Shown here in pieces: positions 1-7,631 of a stretch of DNA of 10,586 nt. The DNA is from Asterionellopsis glacialis. Taxonomy: Eukaryota > Bacillariophyta > Plagiogrammaphyceae > Rhaphoneidales > Asterionellopsidaceae. Each line of letters opens with the position of its first letter. Position 1 is the stretch's first letter. Where the stretch lies: the NCBI GenBank assembly GCA_014885115.2, contig WKLE02000896.1, positions 1 to 10,586 of the forward strand, written 5' to 3'. Position numbers and translations under genes: made by a program. The notes under the pieces were generated by a model that was not told the origin of the DNA, did not search any database, and worked only from the letters and a program-made list of their open reading frames with translations.

Positions 1-368
1 AAAAGACCATTGTTTAAAGTAGTGATGTGTTGTTGCTGCTGTTGTTGTTGTTGATGATGATGATGATGCTTACAAGAATTACCAATTGTGATGCAAGTTA
101 ACACGCTGTAACCGACACGTTTCTCCTGTTCGTGGCGCTCGCTAATCTGTAACCGACCAGGGACATGAATTTGAGACTTTCGAATTTCGAAATTTGAAAA
201 TGTTGCTCCTTGAGATTTTAAGAATTTGAAATTCAATAGTGAATATGATGCCCCCCTTAAGTCACAAAGTGACGAGACATCTTGCTGTCTGAAATAACTT
301 TTTGTATAAAATAATATGTGGGCGCCAAAAAAATGTTCAGTACGCCGCCTTTTAACCTTTTCTCTAAT
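1..368 (-). CDS. Possible partial exon with His5-Gln8 stretch, running off the left edge
   Basis: The minus strand is open for about 122 codons, from an in-frame TAG at 369-371 to the window edge. It contains no ATG, so if it is coding it must be an internal or terminal exon, or begin beyond a splice site; the TAG itself sits where a 3' splice site (…AATTAG) could be. The translation has a basic start (KVKRRR), a mixed middle part (for example SQIHVPGRLQISERHEQEKR) and then five His (atg triplets at 54-68 on the plus strand) followed by eight Gln. I recognise no family. An open frame of this length is unlikely but not impossible by chance in AT-rich DNA, and its composition is more protein-like than the other stray frames here. 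Confidence 0.3.
   Translation of the reverse strand, partial: MREKVKRRRTEHFFGAHILFYTKSYFRQQDVSSLCDLRGASYSLLNFKFLKSQGATFSNFEIRKSQIHVPGRLQISERHEQEKRVGYSVLTCITIGNSCKHHHHHQQQQQQQQHITTLNNGL
29..68. repeat. Trinucleotide microsatellite (TTG/CTG then ATG)
   Basis: A run of TTG and CTG triplets is followed directly by five ATG/GAT triplets. On the minus strand in the open frame described at the left edge it would read as five His followed by eight Gln, in mixed CAA and CAG codons. It may equally be simple non-coding microsatellite DNA. Confidence 0.8.
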
Positions 369-1502
369 CTAATTATGTTCCGTCTGTCAGAAGCTAGGTA
401 GACACATAATTAGTTGTATTGTGAACCTTTTTTTGGTGCTCACAAAAAAGGTCAAAAGTCACGTGTCCTGCGGCGGGGCACCTCCACGGCGAACACAATT
501 AAAAATGTTGATAGGTTGTTGTCTCATTTGCTAGAGTTGTGACCTTTTCTTTTTTGGGAGTCCTATCAGTCAGGAGCTCACCAACAACTTTGCTAGACGG
601 AAAAGATAGAATGCGTGAAAAACACTCGTCACAATAGCTCTCCTTTCGAGTTGTTGTTTTCTTCTCATCGCATTGTTATACAAGCTGACGTCTCATGTCA
701 TTTTTTTAAAAAAATTAACATACTTGCCCACTTGAGAAATACGGAATAGAAAACATTACAGCAGAATACGACAGCTATGTTCAAGGGTTAAAGATGAAGT
801 TCAAATTGTTTTCGAAGATAATTTATTTAGATGTACATCCAATACAATACCAACATGTCAACCTTGATGTGCAACAATTCCATCTATTCTTGTTCCTTGT
901 GATTTTATTTTTCAACACAGTACCAAGTGCAAGCATGCTGACAATTATGCACTTTAGAATATCCTCTATGTCAATACCGGATGTTCAGGGAAAAACGCGC
1001 CAGATACACAATACTGCCAACGATAGGGTGGGTGTACCATCGTCTTGAAAAGATGAACAGGGAGAGAAACTCTTACTTTAAAGGATTACATTTTCTATTG
1101 TACCATGTTCTTTGCCAAGTCGATTTACGGCATTCATAACGGGATAAGCTTCTACTTACTCTTTCTAATGAGTTCCCGTCGAGGCGGCACGCAACAACTA
1201 CTTCGGTCTTTCTGTTGTCTACCACAACTAAGAACGGTAAAACTGCAAAATAAATAGTGAACGACAATGAGCTTCAAACACTGTTGCATAGGATGTAAAG
1301 CTAACTTTTTTCTGTGATCGAATCAGGTAGCCAAGAAAGAATGAAAGACAAGGAGACCAGGAAGAAACTATTTTGGACTCTGGTGTCAGGTTTGACCTCT
1401 CCTCCAACCTCATCAACCGTGCAGTTCCAACAACACGCATTATGGCATATAATCAAAGATGCAATTGATATTGACCCACTACTGTAGGTACCCGTACTCT
1501 TG

Positions 1503-1538
1503 ACTCTCGAACTCTCAGAACTCTCAAACTCGAACTCT
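1503..1538. repeat. Degenerate AACTCTC/AACTCGA short tandem repeat
   Basis: The words ACTCTCGA, ACTCTCAGA, ACTCTCAA and ACTCGA follow each other with small variations, giving a decayed tandem repeat of about 7-9 bp period. It lies in sequence with no gene call, so it is probably a neutral minisatellite. Confidence 0.6.
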
Positions 1539-2821
1539 TTTGACGTTTCTGCTTATTACTCTACTGTACACCTTGACTTAGAAATTCTCTACCTGGTACG
1601 TAGAAAACTATACGTCTTCGGGTCCTAATCTCCAGACAACGATCGATATCTGGGGGTGTTCCTATTAATTATGATATTGTATGTTCCTATTTCGTTTGAG
1701 AAAAGGGCAATAGTGTGTTTTGCCGGCCTCCACGGTAATGTCAAAAATCCATAACAACTACGGTCGTAGATTACGAGACATAGACACGTACCTGCACAGT
1801 AGTTGCATGCATTACTAAAGTTTTTAATTCTCTCCAAATAATAAATTCTTTAATTAATTAAGAGTTTTTTTTACATTGGTCTTGGCAGGCGTGGGTGCAT
1901 TCCTGGTATCTCTAGACTACTACGTATGATCTATTACTGTGCCAATTGTCCGTCATTAGCCTGTTACATGTACCTGCTGGTATATCTTTATGGAAGCATA
2001 TAAATAATACTAGATTGTAGTTCGATATTCGAGTGATGTTAGGGGTACGATATACAGTACTAATTAACGACTTACTGCCGTCACTTCTTATCAACTGGTT
2101 TTTCGTACGTGGCGGTAAGAACAACATCTAACGAGCTTTCATTTTATTTTTATAAAGGTACATCCTGATCTTGGTTTTACAGGTTTGCAATACTGTATTT
2201 TTGCAAAGAAAGTTCCTCCGCCCTTAACGATATTCAGCACTCTATTAATCATACTGAAGAATTCAGTGGGAAAACGGGAACGACATTTCAGGTACATAGG
2301 GCCAAAGATACACTACATACCGGTAGCTAGGACTAGAGAGATTCGTTACAACTTACAACATGCTTTCATTGCGCCTTTCAAGTGCTTGTGGAATAAATCT
2401 GGCGAAGCGAACATTATTCAGATTTTAAATGAGAAAATTTTCAAATTAGCCAATTATTTTACTTGAATTTGAAATATATATCCTGACCAAAACAAGCTTC
2501 TCGTATCTGTGATCGTACGTTTGATCGTAGACCAAATTATAGTGTATAATCGTCTCACTTTTCCTTTGCTGTCCACGGAACATGAATAACTTTTATTGTG
2601 TAAGTATAGACATACAGAAGAATGACACGTAATGTATACGACTACAATAGATTGGAGGTGGGGGAGTTCTGTTTTTTTTTTTTTGGGCAGTCACGAATCA
2701 CTAGAGAACATACGAAGTTGTAGTTTGCACTCAAAACTATCATAAATCTGATTTCGATCAACTGTCAACAACACTGGAAGATAAAATAATATAACATACC
2801 AAGGTACTCACATACTGCATC

Positions 2822-2827
2822 TATAAA
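2822..2827 (+). promoter_or_regulatory. TATAAA box-like word upstream of the silaffin-like gene
   Basis: TATAAA occurs 40 bases before the ATG at 2862. If it is a TATA box the 5' leader would be only about 10-15 bases long, which is short; an AT-rich stretch further up (around 2783-2796) could serve instead. The ATG has A at -3, a favourable start context. Confidence 0.25.
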
Positions 2828-2861
2828 CTAAAGCAACAGAGCTGAAACGAAAATCACAATC

Positions 2862-3728
2862 ATGAAGACCTCAATTGCAGTCATTTTCTTCATTCAAGCA
2901 TTGGCATTGGCCATGGCTCAAGCAGAGCCAACCAAAAAAATCGTTCAAAAGCGGAAAACATTGTTACGTGGCGAAAGAAGGCTCGAACACGGCACTAATG
3001 AAAATCCTCATGTGACTACAGCTCATGATCTAAACGAGGAAGACGAAGCGGTACTCACAGCATTGGCTGATGGTGGTAGAGCTTCTGCTGCTAAGAAGGG
3101 CTGGAAAAATCCAAAAGCCACTGGTGCAATAATGGAGTCAGGTGCATCAGAAGAGGACGAAGCAACTGAGGATACCACCGAAAGTGACGAAGCAACTGAG
3201 GATACCACCGAAAGTGACGAAGCAACTGAGGATACCACCGAAAGTGACGAAGCAACTGAGGATGCCACCGAAAGTGACGAAGCAACTGAGGATGCCACCG
3301 AAAGTGACGAAGCAACTGAGGATACCACCGAAGGTGACGAAGCAACAACTGAGGAAACAGGAAAAAGTAAGAAAACGAAAAAAAAATCTGGTAGCAAGAA
3401 GGCAGAAAGTGGCTCTAGTGGCAAGAAGGCTGGCAGTCAGAAGAGTGCAAGTGGCAAGAAGAAGGGAAGCAAAAGTGGCAAGAAGAAGAGAGATTCGGCA
3501 CCAATGGTTAATATCACCCTTGCTGAATCAGCTATGAATATCACCCTTGCTGAATCAGCTATGAATATCACCCTTGCTGAACCAGCTATGGATATCACCC
3601 TTGTTGATCCAGCTATGAATATCACCCTTGCTGAATCAGCTATGAATATCACCGTTTCTTTACCAGACATGGACATGGAAGTAACTTTAGATACATATCC
3701 CGCAAATACGACGGACCCAGAAGTCTAA
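2862..3728 (+). CDS. Silaffin-like secreted protein with acidic, Lys/Ser-rich and sequon repeats
   Basis: A single-exon 288-residue protein. Residues 1-20 form a clear signal peptide (MKTSIAVIFFIQALALAMAQ), with likely cleavage near AMA or AQA. R39-R40-L41 contains an RXL tripeptide, the processing motif known for diatom silaffins. Residues 98-160 are about six copies of an acidic decapeptide, SDEATEDTTE. Residues 166-212 are a Lys/Ser/Gly block (KSKKTKKKSGSKK, SGKKAGSQKSASGKKK) with KxxK spacing, as in silaffin-type proteins whose lysines receive polyamines and whose serines are phosphorylated. Residues 215-268 are six nonapeptide units (MNITLAESA). They contain five NIT sequons, with a sixth sequon at N282, so heavy N-glycosylation is possible. 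Silaffins act in the silica deposition vesicle, where they organise silica precipitation. They are defined by composition, not homology, so the label is inference. A cell-wall mucin-like or other secreted matrix protein is the main alternative. Confidence 0.75.
   Translation: MKTSIAVIFFIQALALAMAQAEPTKKIVQKRKTLLRGERRLEHGTNENPHVTTAHDLNEEDEAVLTALADGGRASAAKKGWKNPKATGAIMESGASEEDEATEDTTESDEATEDTTESDEATEDTTESDEATEDATESDEATEDATESDEATEDTTEGDEATTEETGKSKKTKKKSGSKKAESGSSGKKAGSQKSASGKKKGSKSGKKKRDSAPMVNITLAESAMNITLAESAMNITLAEPAMDITLVDPAMNITLAESAMNITVSLPDMDMEVTLDTYPANTTDPEV
3153..3352 (+). repeat. 30-bp tandem repeat encoding an acidic decapeptide
   Basis: Copies start at 3153, 3183, 3213, 3243, 3273 and 3303, with a diverging partial copy from 3333. 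Each encodes (S/E)DEATED(T/A)TE. Copies 4 and 5 carry the same single-base change (ACC to GCC, Thr to Ala) and are otherwise identical to their neighbours at nucleotide level, which indicates recent expansion or homogenisation. The unit length is a multiple of three and contains no stop in several frames, so spurious overlapping open frames appear on both strands. Confidence 0.95.
3504..3665 (+). repeat. 27-bp tandem repeat encoding sequon-bearing nonapeptides
   Basis: Six in-frame units start at 3504, 3531, 3558, 3585, 3612 and 3639, with consensus MNITLAESA. Units 1, 2, 3, 5 and 6 keep the N-I-T sequon. Unit 4 reads MDITLVDPA and has lost it. The last unit degenerates into MNITVSLPD. The regular placement of one sequon every nine residues suggests a spaced glycan array or a beta-type repeat. 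Confidence 0.92.
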
Positions 3729-4656
3729 GCATTGCTTACAAATTGGCTTGTGATTGCATGTTGTTTCATTTTATATGCATAGGTACAATAGGAAGTGACG
3801 CTTAATAATACTGTTAAAATAACACATTTAGGAAAGTTTACTTTCAAGAACTGGTATCCACAGCAGAGGTGTGAATTATAATTGATTGTCGTCCAATTTC
3901 GGTATTATTAGAGTGCCAGATTTTAAAATTTAAGTTACACTCTTGCTCTATTCTGTTGTGAGGTAAGTTCCACAACTGCTTATGATTCCATGGTGAGAAA
4001 GAAAACGTACGCTGTGGGATTGCTGTGCGGTAGAACCTACTCGCACAGTATACTTCATCTAGGTTTTAACATGAAATAAAGATCTTCAAGTAAGATTTCA
4101 GTTTTCCATTTGTTTCATCTTTCACTAGATATTGAAAAGTAATCTTATTCGTCCATCATCTCTGCAACTTGAAAGTTGTGATTTAAAAAATTAATTGGAT
4201 CAACTGAAATTTCACATTCTTGGTCCTTCTAGAGAATCTTTGTTTTTGCGAAATGACGTTGAGTATCTTGCAATCAAACTCCCCAGCGGTAGCTTCCTGG
4301 TAGTACTACATCTTCTCCCGAGTTGCTTACTGCAGTTGCCAACGCGTTCTACTGCGGCAATACCGCCCTCTAGTGCCATCTGCCGTCCATTCGTTCTACC
4401 GGTACAGTAGCTGTCGACCTCATACGACCACTATTCCACTGAACTGAAAGGACCTTTAAATGGAAATCGACATCAAAATCCTCTGGAGTACATTGAATGC
4501 GCTTGCCCACTACCTCGAAGATTCTTGTAAAATATCATCGTAGGTAGTCAGAGACAGAGAGCTGTTTGACTGTGGATTGCAATAAGTTTGTGGACATCGT
4601 TGTCTGTTGTCCCTCTTTTTATAGCCCACAGAGCATTCCTTTTCACGCCGAGAAGC

Positions 4657-4673
4657 CCGCGCCCGCGGCGCGG
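4657..4673. repeat. GC-rich inverted repeat, 7-bp arms with 3-nt loop
   Basis: CCGCGCC (4657-4663) and GGCGCGG (4667-4673) are perfect reverse complements around CGC. It is an island of pure G+C in AT-rich surroundings. It is not near a gene end or start, and no function is evident. Confidence 0.6.
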
Positions 4674-4716
4674 AACGATATTTTTTGGTCAAAAGGTCCT
4701 ATTAATACCAGGTGCC

Positions 4717-5207
4717 GTACCAGGTAAATACAGGTACGTTTATTAACCACAACTCATATACCTGTACCAGAGGTAATCGTACATGTGTTGTACACGGGTA
4801 TGAGGTACCTCGTAGGACTGCTACCTGATACGTAAAAGTGAGGATCTAACGGTACCAGTCCATGCGAGAAAGTATTTTTTTTTTGACCAGTACCAAGTAC
4901 CTAGAGTAATAGGACCTATCACTTATCACACGAACAGAAATCTGTTTATTTTGTTTCCATAGTTGTACCCGGTACGTATGCTGTACCATTAACTGGTACG
5001 GACTTTATACTCTAATATATACTCCTATTATTTAACAGTCTGTGCAAAGTATGCAAAAAACTGGCTTGGCAACGTTTGTTTTGGTACCTTCAGTAACGTA
5101 CTATAGTAATTGAACAAAGATGGAAATGCAACCTGGGGTACCAGGTACGGTACCAGTAATGTCCAGGTATGCACGGCAGGACCCAATTTCACGGGACTGA
5201 GTGTACC
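4717..5207. repeat. Dispersed cluster of GTACC/GGTACC words
   Basis: About sixteen sites with GTACC or its complement GGTAC occur in roughly 490 bases: 4717, 4733, 4764, 4804, 4851, 4890, 4897, 4965, 4971, 4983, 4995, 5083, 5137, 5144, 5149 and 5203. Five are the full palindrome GGTACC (4804, 4851, 5083, 5137, 5149). At this base composition about one site would be expected. Spacing is irregular and flanks differ, so it is not a simple tandem array. Confidence 0.8.
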
Positions 5208-5600
5208 GGCTAATTTTTAAAAAAAAACTGGGGTATCCCCATTTATCCTTTTGATTTAGGTTTCCACTATGAGCTATTATACAAGTAATTTATCTTAATC
5301 TGATTTTCGACATATTGGAAAAATATTTCTGGTGCGATCTTGAATGTCGAGCCGTCCCCTGTGCGGTATATAGGTCCTCTCTACTAGAGGTCCTACTATT
5401 TGACTGTAGCAGTATCTCGGGTTTTTCCCAAAACATGTAAGGTATCGGCTTTTCTTAGTGCCAACAAACAACAATCGCCAACGGCACTTTTTGTATTTGT
5501 ACGAACGGTACTTCTTTTTTGGAGCACACCACAAAACAAAGAAACGGAAATTCCAACCGACAATCTCTGCTCTACTTTATCAACGAACAACAACAACACT

Positions 5601-5713
5601 GTAAGGTAAACATTCCTCACGCTAGTAGATACGTACATTATTTCTCAGTTATTTGTATCTTTTTTGGTAAAATTTACACAAAAGACTAAAAAAAATATTA
5701 TTATCCTCTTCAG
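5601..5713 (+). other. Possible 5'-UTR intron of the carbonic-anhydrase-like gene
   Basis: An A/C-rich leader-like sequence (CAACAACAACACT) ends at a donor-like GTAAGG (5601) and is followed by a pyrimidine-rich tract ending in CTCTTCAG (to 5713). The 113-bp length matches the 114-bp coding intron of the same gene. No ATG lies between 5601 and the chosen start at 5780, whether or not this segment is spliced. Confidence 0.3.
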
Positions 5714-5779
5714 TAATAAACAGAGCTTCTTTCTTTGTGTTCGGTAAAAGAAAATTTTAACAACGAAAAACCAAACACT

Positions 5780-7631
5780 ATGAAAGTATCCAACTCTGCC
5801 GATACTACAATTGTGTCAACTTTGTTGGTTGCCACTTTGACTTCAGCAAACAATCAGGATCGGTTCAATTATTATGAAAACCGAGAAAATGGATATGACC
5901 ATCCACCGGCAAGTTGGGGGGAAGTTACATGTGATAACCCCGGGGAATGTGTAAGTACCAACAGTACAGCAACAATGAACTAGTTTCGACAAACTTGATG
6001 TAACTGACCCGTACTCATATATATTCTGTTTGGCTTTCTTCCTTTGGACAATGTGTGATTTTAGATGGGATACCCTAATGCATGGTTGACGCCTATGAAT
6101 AGAGATGGCGATTGGAGTATCACAGGTGAAAAAAACGAATGTGAGGATTGTACCGACTACAAAAAATGCGGTTATCATACGCAATGCCCCTTTAATCTTG
6201 AGCGCAATCGTGCTATTCAAGATACAGTTACATACAAGGAATGTATTGATGTGCATTGGATGGCTTTTTATGATGGATCCTGTACTTGGGAAGACATTGT
6301 CGATAATAAACGTGGTGCTACACATAGGAACAACTTTTTCATCCGTCGCGACTCCTTACAAGTAATGATGCCACTGGATGATGATGGTAACTTGAAGTGT
6401 AGAGATGCCACGTGGCCCAAACTTGATTATAGTAAAGGATTCCCTGACTGGTGGTATTTGGATCATCTCGAAATGAAAGTACCCGGTGAATGGACACAGG
6501 AAGGTAAAAGATACGATGCTCAAATCACTATGTCACAGTGGTACGAAAAAACATGGGATGTCCAACCACGAGCAGGTAGTCTAAAGAAGGTAAGAATATT
6601 CGCTTTTATTTGGGCGGTATTTGAAACGCTTGTTCAAGAATCTTTAATCCAGCTTTCTCGAACTTATATCTCACCATTCTCCATTTGGTCTTGTCTTCTT
6701 TGTATGATGCGGTGCCATGACGTATCAACAGATCGGAAATGTATTAGTCAACATGGAAGCTAAAGTAAGGGCTGAACCAAATGCCTTCATTGATAAGCTC
6801 ATTTGTCAATTCCGTAAAACTGAGGATGAAGTACGAAACAATTGCGGGATCGAAAGCATTGGTCCAGAACATGACTATCCTGGTTGTTGGAGCTATAATC
6901 GTCAAGGAAACCAAGCTCGCGACCGCAACTTAAGGACCAATACAAACATTACAGTAGCGGAGGAATATCCTCCTCCTGAACCAAGACCTAACATTCCTGA
7001 TCTTAATCATATTGTTGTGGAACCACACAATTTTGATCCTGAACCACCATATGATTTTGACGCTTGGTACGCGGAACAAAGAGAGAAAAAGTATGTTGAA
7101 GAGGCAGCTGCTGCCAAAAGGCGTAAGGAAGAGGACGATGGAGTAGAACGACAAGAACAGGAACAAAATAATCGCGAACTCTTCAATTATGATGAAGTTG
7201 AATTCCATGCCTACCAACCATTGATTGATTGTAAGACAGAGTACTACTTTCGTTTGGAGGGACGGACAACGACACCTCCCTGTCAGGCATACACCCACTG
7301 GCGCATTATGAAGGATCCACTCATTATTTCTATTCGTCAATTGAAAGAAATAGAAAGACTTATTGCCATGAGAGTTGCTCCAAGGGGCAGTAGCTACAAA
7401 GAATGCAGATACGACACAGCAGGCAAGGTAGAAAGGCCTGAAGATGAGTTGAAGAAAGTTAATGTTGCTCGTCCTATTCAAGAACCCCGTGGAAGGCATC
7501 AACATAAGTTAGTCTTTTGTGAATGTGATGATTGGCCATCCAAATGGCAAGAAGATCGAGAATGGTGTCAACTTCCTCGTGATGAACGTTTTTATGAACA
7601 ACCCTACAACTTTAAATCCAACGGTTTCTAA
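5780..7631 (+). CDS. Secreted alpha-carbonic-anhydrase-like protein, zinc ligands apparently lost (three exons)
   Basis: The coding exons are 5780-5950, 6065-6589 and 6732-7631, all joined in phase 0, giving 531 residues. The start is the first ATG of the leader and has A at -3. Residues 1-23 form a weak signal peptide (core TIVSTLLVATLT). Superfamily signs are YDHPPASWGEVTCDNPGEC (39-57), VPGEWTQEGKRYDA (196-209, matching the usual PSEHT..GKRY.A), TTTPPC (411-416) followed by a THW..M.DP segment, and NVARPIQ (476-482, the usual N.RP.Q). In an ungapped comparison with that core, the positions of the catalytic zinc histidines are E193, K195 and T212; the Glu before the third ligand is Q210 and the SEH His is W200. 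The protein is therefore predicted not to hydrate CO2 and may be structural or ligand-binding. Residues about 289-380 are a Pro/Glu/Lys-rich insert absent from typical 250-300-residue domains. The splice sites are inferred from GT-AG signals. Confidence 0.82.
5951..6064 (+). other. Intron 1 of the carbonic-anhydrase-like gene
   Basis: The donor GTAAGTACC follows the Cys57 codon, and the acceptor GATTTTAG precedes ATGGGATAC. The intron is 114 bp and phase 0. Reading through the donor meets an in-frame stop at 5981-5983, and joining restores a continuous CDNPGEC-MGYPNAW segment. Confidence 0.85.
6590..6731 (+). other. Intron 2 of the carbonic-anhydrase-like gene
   Basis: The donor GTAAGAAT follows AAGAAG (Lys-Lys), and the acceptor TATCAACAG ends at 6731. 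The intron is 142 bp and phase 0. Joining gives SLKK-IGNVLVNMEA, which fits the beta-strand that normally follows the active-site strand in alpha-carbonic anhydrases. Read-through of the donor would instead add about 57 unrelated residues before a stop. Confidence 0.82.

Larger units (their letters stand above)
369..2861. other. Intergenic region, no supported gene
   Basis: About 2.5 kb of AT-rich sequence. Every open frame longer than about 60 codons either lacks a family resemblance or starts at a non-ATG codon, and none shows conserved motifs. Visible landmarks are a 13-base T run (about 2672-2684), an AACTCTC-rich stretch (1503-1538), scattered GTACC words (for example near 1485, 1594, 1789 and 1970) and a splice-acceptor-like site (…TTTTACAG ending at 2182) followed by an open frame to 2466. 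I see no transposase, reverse transcriptase, tRNA or rRNA. Confidence 0.6.
3729..5779. other. Intergenic region between silaffin-like and carbonic-anhydrase-like genes
   Basis: About 2 kb with no supported gene. The first few hundred bases should contain the 3' untranslated region of the silaffin-like gene. An open frame at 4195-4410 starts with TTG and has no recognisable motif. The middle (4717-5207) is dominated by GTACC/GGTACC words, and a GC-rich hairpin lies at 4657-4673. From about 5540 the sequence becomes A/C-rich (CAAC repeats), resembling a 5' untranslated leader for the downstream gene. Confidence 0.6.

Noticed and set aside
37..41. Reading LLRGERRLE of the silaffin-like protein (residues 34-42) as an oomycete-style RxLR/EER host-targeting motif
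   Set aside because: The spacing and acidic follow-up do not fit the RxLR-EER layout; the RXL processing motif of silaffin-type proteins explains it better.
29..68. CRISPR array or terminal repeat
   Set aside because: It is only a trinucleotide microsatellite, with no spacers or matching distal repeat.
1073..2127. Four minus-strand frames of 64-71 codons
   Set aside because: Their lengths are within chance expectation for 1 kb scanned in six frames, with no conserved motif or gene-like neighbourhood.
3023..3676. Several long open frames in other frames and on the opposite strand of the silaffin-like gene, including basic KVTKQLRIPP repeats and Ser/Val repeats
   Set aside because: They follow from stop-free 30-bp and 27-bp tandem repeats, have extreme repetitive composition, and lack the signal peptide and start context of the plus-strand frame at 2862.
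4195..4410. 71-codon plus-strand frame in the intergenic region
   Set aside because: It begins at TTG, has no homology I recognise and no splice or start context to support it.
5295..5638. Overlapping frames of 69-80 codons on both strands
   Set aside because: They conflict with each other, lack motifs, and lie where the leader of the downstream gene is expected.
5735..5779. Upstream extension of the carbonic-anhydrase-like gene by 15 residues
   Set aside because: It would start at TTG, not ATG. The ATG at 5780 is the first in the leader and directly begins the signal peptide.
5843..6325. 160-codon minus-strand frame opposite the carbonic-anhydrase-like exons
   Set aside because: It overlaps exons and intron 1 of a gene with clear family motifs, and its own translation shows no recognisable domain.
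6930..7505. 191-codon minus-strand frame opposite exon 3
   Set aside because: It is a shadow of the Glu/Lys-rich coding strand, rich in Phe/Leu/Ile as expected from antisense reading, with no motif.
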